From CAG-411 sp050875145 (GTDB lineage Bacteria; Bacillota; Clostridia; Lachnospirales; Lachnospiraceae), in the NCBI GenBank assembly GCA_050875145.1, contig JBNMLH010000014.1:33370-97369 (forward strand): DNA of 64,000 nucleotides, given 5' to 3'. Positions 59,085 to 64,000 of the stretch are shown in pieces. The position numbers and the translations under genes were made by a program. How positions within the stretch are numbered: the first letter of the stretch is position 1; each line of letters begins with the position of its first letter. A model generated the notes under the pieces. The model ran no database searches. It saw nothing but the letters and a program-made list of their open reading frames with translations, and was not told the DNA's origin.

Positions 59085-60515
59085 CTAATCCTCCTTAATT
59101 ACCAGTTGTGTAAAGGCAACCTCACTTTCTCCATCTATCTTCTTTTTCAATGTGCCTCCTAATGTAACTTTTTCTTCATCCTGTTCTGTATCCGCTGTAA
59201 ACTGCTGCCATAAAAGCATCAGTTTTTCTAAATCTTCTATCTTTTCAACGGTATTTTCATCCACCACAAATCTGCCATTGCTTGTATTTTTCTCTCGAAA
59301 TTCTCGCAATTCTTTTCCAGAATACAACGGCTTTGGCACAAATTCCGTAAGATTTTCTTGTTCCTCTACTTGTGTTTCTACTGCTTGAGGTATAAACTGT
59401 TTTTCTGTTGCTCCCCGTTTCTGATATAGACTTTTTTCCGTAAATAATGTGAAAGGGGTAGAAAAATGTAATTCCTCCTGAAATATACTCAAAATATCTT
59501 CTCCATCTGGTCTTTCCCCTATCATTTTGATTAATGTAGCTGTATTCTCACTTTGTTCCATTCCCTCTTGTAACAGGAATTGTACTCTTGCCAATGCCCG
59601 TTTTGCAAATTCCGTCTTTTTCTCAATCAATCCATTATATTTCTCCTCAATACGATCAAACTCTCTCTCAATTCGAATCATATACTCGTTCGTTTCTTCA
59701 TTTCTTTTCATCTGTCGTTCTACACGAAGTGCCTCTTTTGTTTCTGGGGCAAACTGCATCCATTGTTGCCGTAACAGAAAACTTTCTTCCTGATTCTCAC
59801 GAATAATCTGGCTAATCAGTTCTTTCACCTGTTCTTTATAGCGATAAAAGCTATCTGTTGTTGTAAGCATAGCATATTTTTTACTATCACTATTACCTAT
59901 TTCCTGCAATAATACCTCTTGAATTCCTAAAAACTGACTTTGTTTGGACAACTTATCAAAATACGTCCGCATTCCGTCCTGCATATTCGTAAGAAGCTGC
60001 GTCAGTCTACGGGATGTTTTCCATGCATTTTTTATAATGTCATTGTTACGGTCTTTATCCCTGTAATATGTGTATAATAAACTGTAAATAGATAAAATAC
60101 TCTCCCTTTCTTGACTATCACTATCCAGCCCCAACTGCCAAAGCAATTCTACAAACATCTGACTATATTCAGGAAAAGAATAGATTTCCTCATCCAACTG
60201 TTCATCATAATCTTCCTGTAGCCATCCCCACTTCAACAAATTAGAAAGACATCTGGCAGCAGGTGTACGCATCTGCATTTGCTGACCCTGTGACACAGTT
60301 TCCTCTTGTTCTTCCTCATCTTCCTGCCAAACTATTTTAAGACTTGCCATGGTCTCATTTACCACATCCCTACATTCACCTTTCGTCATTCCAAATGTAT
60401 AGTATTCTTCCATATTTGCCTTATATAATTCCACAAGAATAGCAAAATAATACTCCCGATTTTTAGTCCGAAACACCCGATAAAAATCCTTAGGAATCTG
60501 CTTCATCAAACTCAT
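59085..60515 (-). CDS. jetA: JetA-like protein, DUF5716 type (Wadjet)
   Basis: 476 residues beginning MSLMKQIPKDFYRVFRTKNREYY, which I recognise as the JetA family formerly called DUF5716. The long helical middle (about 150-320) and C-terminal segment fit a kleisin-like subunit. Order jetA-jetB-jetC matches Wadjet operons. GGAGAG lies four bases before the ATG, and the operon has its own promoter with a 14-base palindrome. Wadjet restricts plasmids; here the JetD nuclease is absent from the window. Confidence 0.88.
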   Translation of the reverse strand: MSLMKQIPKDFYRVFRTKNREYYFAILVELYKANMEEYYTFGMTKGECRDVVNETMASLKIVWQEDEEEQEETVSQGQQMQMRTPAARCLSNLLKWGWLQEDYDEQLDEEIYSFPEYSQMFVELLWQLGLDSDSQERESILSIYSLLYTYYRDKDRNNDIIKNAWKTSRRLTQLLTNMQDGMRTYFDKLSKQSQFLGIQEVLLQEIGNSDSKKYAMLTTTDSFYRYKEQVKELISQIIRENQEESFLLRQQWMQFAPETKEALRVERQMKRNEETNEYMIRIEREFDRIEEKYNGLIEKKTEFAKRALARVQFLLQEGMEQSENTATLIKMIGERPDGEDILSIFQEELHFSTPFTLFTEKSLYQKRGATEKQFIPQAVETQVEEQENLTEFVPKPLYSGKELREFREKNTSNGRFVVDENTVEKIEDLEKLMLLWQQFTADTEQDEEKVTLGGTLKKKIDGESEVAFTQLVIKED

Positions 60516-60556
60516 ATTTCTCTCCTACTTTTCTTTCTATTTACCAAATAATTCCA

Positions 60557-60596
60557 AAATGCGCGCATTTATAACATACCTGTAACTCTATTACAA
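60557..60596 (-). promoter_or_regulatory. Promoter and palindromic operator of the jetABC operon
   Basis: TTGTAA (60591-60596), 17-base spacer, TATAAA (60568-60573) on the minus strand. A perfect 14-base palindrome AAATGCGCGCATTT (60557-60570) overlaps the end of the -10 and the start point, the position of a repressor site. Confidence 0.7.
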
Positions 60597-61301
60597 TTTT
60601 AATTTGTCATCTTCCGTTAATAACCAGACGCATCCCTTTGCACAGCGTTCTGCTACATCCGAAAAATGATTGCCATTATTCCATTCTAAAACTACAGCCT
60701 GTCCGCTTTCTTTATAAAATGTAGCCAAATTTCGTGTACAATCACCGATAGTTCTCATTATGGCATTTCGTGTCTTTTCTTCCTTTTTTCCAAGACTCAA
60801 ATATATTTTTGCACTTTCTTTCAGTCTATGAACTTTTGCATACTCCATCCATCCCGGATACCAAAGTGAGCCAGAACAACAGGCAATACCATCAAAAAAA
60901 TCGCTTTCACAGGCAACCCACAAAGCAAATAATCCCGCCAACGAATAGCCTCCAATATAGCATTTTGTCTTTCTTTCATAAACAGATAATGCCTTCAACA
61001 ACTTTGTCACACCGACTTTTAATAACCAATTCTTTAATTGCTCTCCCTCACCAAAAAATTCCTCCGAACCAAATACTGCAGGTGCCTTCCAAGGAGACAA
61101 CTCTTTGTTCCAATCCTTTATCATAATTACAACCAAAGCAAAGCCAGAAAGACCCTTTTCTTTTTTCAGACTTTCAAACATATGCTCTGTTATATCCATC
61201 CGTTCCGCACTTTCAAACCAGAAAATTATATTTTGTATCTGTTTTTCCTTTGTACGATATATCCTACAAACATAAGAATCTATTTCTATTGTATCTACCA
61301 T
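60591..61301 (-). CDS. Putative esterase (alpha/beta hydrolase)
   Basis: 236 residues with the nucleophile elbow GYSLAGLFALW (Ser), a GSLWYPGW segment and a C-terminal His in WNNGNHFSDV. This suits the esterase D/siderophore esterase-like group of alpha/beta hydrolases. The ATG at 61301 (MVDTIEID) follows GGGGATAG; further ATGs at 61319 and 61313 are possible. Its upstream neighbour's stop lies 37 bases before. Substrate unknown. The jet promoter starts over its stop codon. Confidence 0.72.
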   Translation of the reverse strand: MVDTIEIDSYVCRIYRTKEKQIQNIIFWFESAERMDITEHMFESLKKEKGLSGFALVVIMIKDWNKELSPWKAPAVFGSEEFFGEGEQLKNWLLKVGVTKLLKALSVYERKTKCYIGGYSLAGLFALWVACESDFFDGIACCSGSLWYPGWMEYAKVHRLKESAKIYLSLGKKEEKTRNAIMRTIGDCTRNLATFYKESGQAVVLEWNNGNHFSDVAERCAKGCVWLLTEDDKLKL

Positions 61302-61337
61302 TTCTATCCCCATTATCATAATGATCCGCCAATACAA

Positions 61338-61814
61338 CTATTCATCAAATTTCTCAAACCTATATTGTTGCTTGATATCTGGATATTTCTTTTTATCTAC
61401 TTTACTCATAAACATATCATATGGTCTGGCACAAATCTTAAAAGGTGCATATAACCCTTGATATATTACTAATTTTTCTCCTGTTTCCGTATGACTGGCG
61501 AATGCCAAAATTTTATACAAATATTCAGAAGTATTTTCAGATACCCACTCCCGTTTAAAATGACAAACAATATCCCCTACAGCTAAATCCCTCTGCTCTA
61601 TCGGTAACTTTTTTGTTGTTTGCTCTATATTCTTTTCTTTTTCCTCTACGATTTCATATTCATCCTTATCTAATGGCACTAAAATTCCACTATTACTTTT
61701 CACCGTCACACCACCATACCAGGTACTGTCTACTTCCAACAAATCTCCCAACTGATACTCCATTGAACTCTCATCATTTTTTTTAATAATTCTTACCATT
61801 TGCTTCTCTTTCAA
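61338..61814 (-). CDS. DUF1653 domain protein
   Basis: 158 residues: an N-terminal beta-rich part (about 10-65, SMEYQLGDLLEVDSTWYGG) and a DUF1653 domain (DIVCHFKREWV...YLYKILAFASHTETGEKLVIYQGLYAPFKICARPYDMFMSKVDKKKYP...RFE). DUF1653 is a small widespread domain without a known role. The TTG at 61814 has GAGG eight bases upstream; an ATG 15 bases later has poor spacing. Part of a run with the esterase and 2H phosphoesterase genes. Confidence 0.8.
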   Translation of the reverse strand: MKEKQMVRIIKKNDESSMEYQLGDLLEVDSTWYGGVTVKSNSGILVPLDKDEYEIVEEKEKNIEQTTKKLPIEQRDLAVGDIVCHFKREWVSENTSEYLYKILAFASHTETGEKLVIYQGLYAPFKICARPYDMFMSKVDKKKYPDIKQQYRFEKFDE

Positions 61815-61832
61815 TGTTCTTACCTCGCTTCT

Positions 61833-62339
61833 CTATAACTTCCATCTTTTTATATCCTGATATGGATTCCCTGTCGATAATCCAACCTCTGTAATCGTTC
61901 CCTGTAATGGATTAAAATTTGCCTGTAAAACATGGAATGCCTGTTGCATCTGTGGTTCATTCAACGTTCTTGCCATCGTAATATGTGGCAGCCAATGAAA
62001 TGGCTGGTACCTGCTTTGTTCTTCTGTAAAGACCTTATTTACATCTATGCACATTTCGTGCAATGCTCTGTTCAACACGGTTGCTAAAAATAATACATGT
62101 GGTTTAAAGCAACCGATTGAAACAATATCAATCTCTGTGCTACTCCAACACCTGACGCATCTATCTAAATGCTGCAACAAATCCGCTTCTTTTCCCTGCC
62201 TTACCATTCCAATTGTTAAGTGTGGTGGTATCTGTCGTTCCATCATATAATTATTTCCACTTTTTCTCGCTATCTGCTTCATCAAACTACTTAAAATAAA
62301 ATCTGTCTGTTTATCAAAATATAAGGAAACTAAATACAA
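61833..62339 (-). CDS. 2H phosphoesterase (LigT / 2'-5' RNA ligase-like)
   Basis: 168 residues with the two catalytic HxT motifs of the family: PPHLTIGMV near residue 39 and LPHITMART near residue 115. These enzymes hydrolyse or ligate 2',5' or cyclic phosphodiesters of RNA or nucleotides. The start is probably a TTG at 62339, seven bases after GGGGAGG; a TTG six bases earlier is too close to it. First of the run with DUF1653 and the esterase. Confidence 0.82.
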   Translation of the reverse strand: MYLVSLYFDKQTDFILSSLMKQIARKSGNNYMMERQIPPHLTIGMVRQGKEADLLQHLDRCVRCWSSTEIDIVSIGCFKPHVLFLATVLNRALHEMCIDVNKVFTEEQSRYQPFHWLPHITMARTLNEPQMQQAFHVLQANFNPLQGTITEVGLSTGNPYQDIKRWKL

Positions 62340-62418
62340 AACCAAACCTCCCCTAACAATGTCACCTTTTATTTTAGTCTGCTAAAATTGTAACATATCT
62401 ATAAAATAAAATCGAATC

Positions 62419-62481
62419 AAAAAGGAAAGCAGGCTGTAGTCACAATGAAATAGTGGCTATTTTTACAAAACCTGATTTCCT
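62419..62481 (-). terminator. Terminator after the FUSC gene
   Basis: AGGAAAGCAGG (62423-62433) pairs with CCTGATTTCCT (62471-62481), with an inner TAGTCAC/GTGGCTA stem; on the minus strand TTTTT follows. Confidence 0.65.
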
Positions 62482-62572
62482 AATTGCTTTTTATAATCTT
62501 TTTTCACAAAATTGTCAATCCAAAATATTTCTAGGATAATAAATAATATAGAAAAAAACGTTTTAATGTAAA

Positions 62573-62608
62573 GCAGACATTCACAATCCACTTTGCTACT
62601 TGCTCATA
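62573..62608 (-). repeat. Dispersed 40-bp repeat, copy 3
   Basis: On the minus strand TATGAGCAAGTAGCAAAG then TGGATTGTGAATGTCTGC; a diverged copy of the repeats at 30141 and 41776. It lies just after the FUSC gene stop. Confidence 0.65.
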
Positions 62609-62613
62609 AACTT

Positions 62614-63672
62614 TTACTCTGTTACTCTTCTCCAAGAACCGGCACAATCTGATATCCAATCCAAAAATTTTACGCAAAACAAAGTATAACATGCACTACA
62701 GACATTCACACCCATACGAAGTAACACAGCACCATGCATACCAAACAAACCAGATGCGATGGATAATGCTCCAAATGTATTAAATGCGGTCTGCCAAGCA
62801 TATCCCGCTGAATATCCAACTCCTATCCCCCCAATCATTCCGATATACGGATACATAGATGTTGGAAGAAGCATATATAATACAGCGAACAACAAACATC
62901 CCACAATATTAAACAAACCTCTTTTACTCGCTCTTCCAGTACAATCATTTGCAAAGGGAAGACATACCGACATGCAGGCAATTCCTGCCCACATCGCTCT
63001 TGGTAAATTTAAAAGAGACATAATTAACATCGCACTTGATACAATAAACGTCAACTTGATATACCACCTGTTTCGCAAAGAGGTAATATCAAATTCTCGA
63101 AATAAATCTAAAAAACTCCGACGATATGGTCTATTCTTCTGTTTGCGATAAAAAATAACCATACAAATTCCCATTCCTACCAGCAAACCTATCACTCGCA
63201 ATATATAAGTCCGTCCTGTCACATCATATCCTTGCAACAACAAATATCCTAAAACAAAGGTAGAATGGTTGTACATGATCACGTTGTGACATCCTAAAAT
63301 CATCAACAACATAATACAACCTATATTTACTGCAAACGCCGCAATTGGTGATAACATATTCGTCATTCTCGGTCCCACTATTAAAATTGTAAAAATGCCA
63401 GCAATACACCCCAAACCATGTGTCGTTTTAATGCCAAAATCAGCCTGACGAAGTACCAACACTGCTAACAATACAGTCACTCCAACCACGCTATTTTCCG
63501 TTCCTAAAAGCTTGCTATATAACGAAACCACAGCAACACAAAACGCCATCACAAGATATACTTTGAAATTATAAATCAAGATATGACGTATCTTTTCTTT
63601 CTTCTCCGTCGTACTTTTAATCAATTGTTTAGACTCTGTAGAACTTAACTGTAACTCCTGATAAAATGTCAT
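62614..63672 (-). CDS. FUSC-family membrane protein
   Basis: 352 residues with two groups of membrane helices (about 37-180 and 205-330) separated by a basic cytoplasmic loop (RKQKNRPYRRSFLDLFREF). This arrangement is that of FUSC/aromatic acid exporter proteins, which export phenolic acids or related compounds; the usual long cytoplasmic domain is absent. AGAGGTG precedes the ATG. A strong promoter with an internal palindrome (63757-63774) suggests regulation. Confidence 0.78.
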   Translation of the reverse strand: MTFYQELQLSSTESKQLIKSTTEKKEKIRHILIYNFKVYLVMAFCVAVVSLYSKLLGTENSVVGVTVLLAVLVLRQADFGIKTTHGLGCIAGIFTILIVGPRMTNMLSPIAAFAVNIGCIMLLMILGCHNVIMYNHSTFVLGYLLLQGYDVTGRTYILRVIGLLVGMGICMVIFYRKQKNRPYRRSFLDLFREFDITSLRNRWYIKLTFIVSSAMLIMSLLNLPRAMWAGIACMSVCLPFANDCTGRASKRGLFNIVGCLLFAVLYMLLPTSMYPYIGMIGGIGVGYSAGYAWQTAFNTFGALSIASGLFGMHGAVLLRMGVNVCSACYTLFCVKFLDWISDCAGSWRRVTE

Positions 63673-63748
63673 ACTTTCTTTTCACCTCTTGTAAATTTTC
63701 TTCATACGCTCCAAATCAATCCAACAGTCCCTATGAAGAGTGTTGAGC

Positions 63749-63777
63749 ATTATAATACGATTTGTGTGAATCGTCAA
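63749..63777 (-). promoter_or_regulatory. FUSC promoter with operator
   Basis: TTGACG (63772-63777), 17-base spacer, TATAAT (63749-63754). The palindrome ACGATT-TGTGTG-AATCGT (63757-63774) fills the spacer. Confidence 0.8.
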
Positions 63778-63841
63778 GTGCTTTTTAATATAATATTTTA
63801 GTTGGATAGTCCAAAAATACTTTTTTCAATTGAAGAATACT

Positions 63842-64000
63842 ACTCTAGTACATCTAATGTTTTTATTTATCAATATCTATAATGAAGATAAACAAGTGTT
63901 TTTTATATTCAAATACATCTCATGTTTTTATTTATCCACTTTTTCTGGACAAACAACCTTGTCCACCTCGATTCAAATACATCTCATGTTTTTATTTATC
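63842..64000 (-). CRISPR. CRISPR array, trailer end, cut by window edge
   Basis: Three 30-base repeats: 63842-63871 (degenerate, four mismatches), 63907-63936 and 63971-64000 (identical; they begin ATTCAAATACATC and end TTTTTATTTATC). Spacers are 63872-63906 (35 bases) and 63937-63970 (34 bases). On the minus strand the repeat ends ATTTGAAT, like the 3' handle of type I-B or III repeats, so crRNA is probably made leftwards from a leader beyond the right edge. The degenerate left repeat fits a trailer end. Confidence 0.88.

Noticed and set aside
1..64000. tRNA, rRNA, transposase or prophage genes
   Set aside because: Looked for conserved rRNA and tRNA sequences, and transposase or integrase motifs; none were seen in the window.

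Overview
The window is AT-rich, intron-free bacterial DNA with strong AGGAGG-type ribosome binding sites, sigma-A style TTGACA/TATAAT promoters, a T-box leader on valS, SpoIIIE/TepA-type genes and Lachnospiraceae-like small proteins (DUF6472, DUF1653). The best guess is a chromosomal segment of an anaerobic gut Clostridium-group organism, probably Lachnospiraceae. No rRNA, tRNA, transposase or phage genes were seen. Nearly all genes lie on the minus strand; only dinB, a deaminase, an ECF sigma/anti-sigma pair and a TetR gene are on the plus strand.

Layout. 1-8.3 kb: a TPR/zinc-ribbon membrane protein cut by the left edge, a 44-residue protein, a FapA-like (DUF342) protein, T-box controlled valS, a lipoprotein, sfsA and a HAD phosphatase. 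8.4-14.2 kb: Y-family polymerase, secreted GH25 lysozyme, formate-THF ligase and a membrane-anchored C39-like protease. 14.3-21.6 kb: a DUF6472 protein, two RimK-like ATP-grasp ligases, an FtsK/SpoIIIE translocase, a GPH-type symporter and TepA. 21.7-26 kb: NUDIX, GNAT, PAP2, lipoprotein, deaminase and YitT genes. 26.2-33.4 kb: an acidic-tailed membrane protein divergent from an ECF sigma/anti-sigma pair, then a MacB-like ABC exporter. 33.6-41.7 kb: lon, citrate synthase, a MarR regulator and a five-gene YtrA-like GntR/ABC operon. 42-47.2 kb: a MarR-headed operon of two acyltransferases and two GT8 glycosyltransferases, then nitronate monooxygenase. 47.5-55.1 kb: TetR, an NSS transporter, a large FtsX exporter and a two-component system. 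55.1-60.5 kb: a Wadjet-like JetA-JetB-JetC operon with no JetD beside it. 60.6-63.7 kb: esterase, DUF1653, 2H phosphoesterase and FUSC genes. A CRISPR array begins at 63.84 kb and runs off the right edge.

How parts work together. The right 9 kb looks like a defence neighbourhood: an SMC-like JetABC operon, whose last gene overlaps a response regulator gene by 20 bp, lies 3.3 kb from the trailer end of a CRISPR array. No cas gene is in the window. Several regulators have recognisable operators: a MarR site shared with the citrate synthase upstream region, a CIRCE-like site on the lon promoter, repeated ACTGTATATA on the GntR/ABC promoter, a palindrome on the jet promoter and a TGACA-type palindrome upstream of the FtsX exporter.

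The intergenic DNA is unusually structured. It includes three copies of a dispersed repeat of about 40 bp, two long imperfect inverted repeats (about 160-170 bp), a 23-bp perfect GC-rich stem inside a larger multi-hairpin unit, another multi-hairpin unit upstream of lon, and a 17-bp perfect inverted repeat that includes the tepA start codon. All calls come from reading the sequence; no database search was run.
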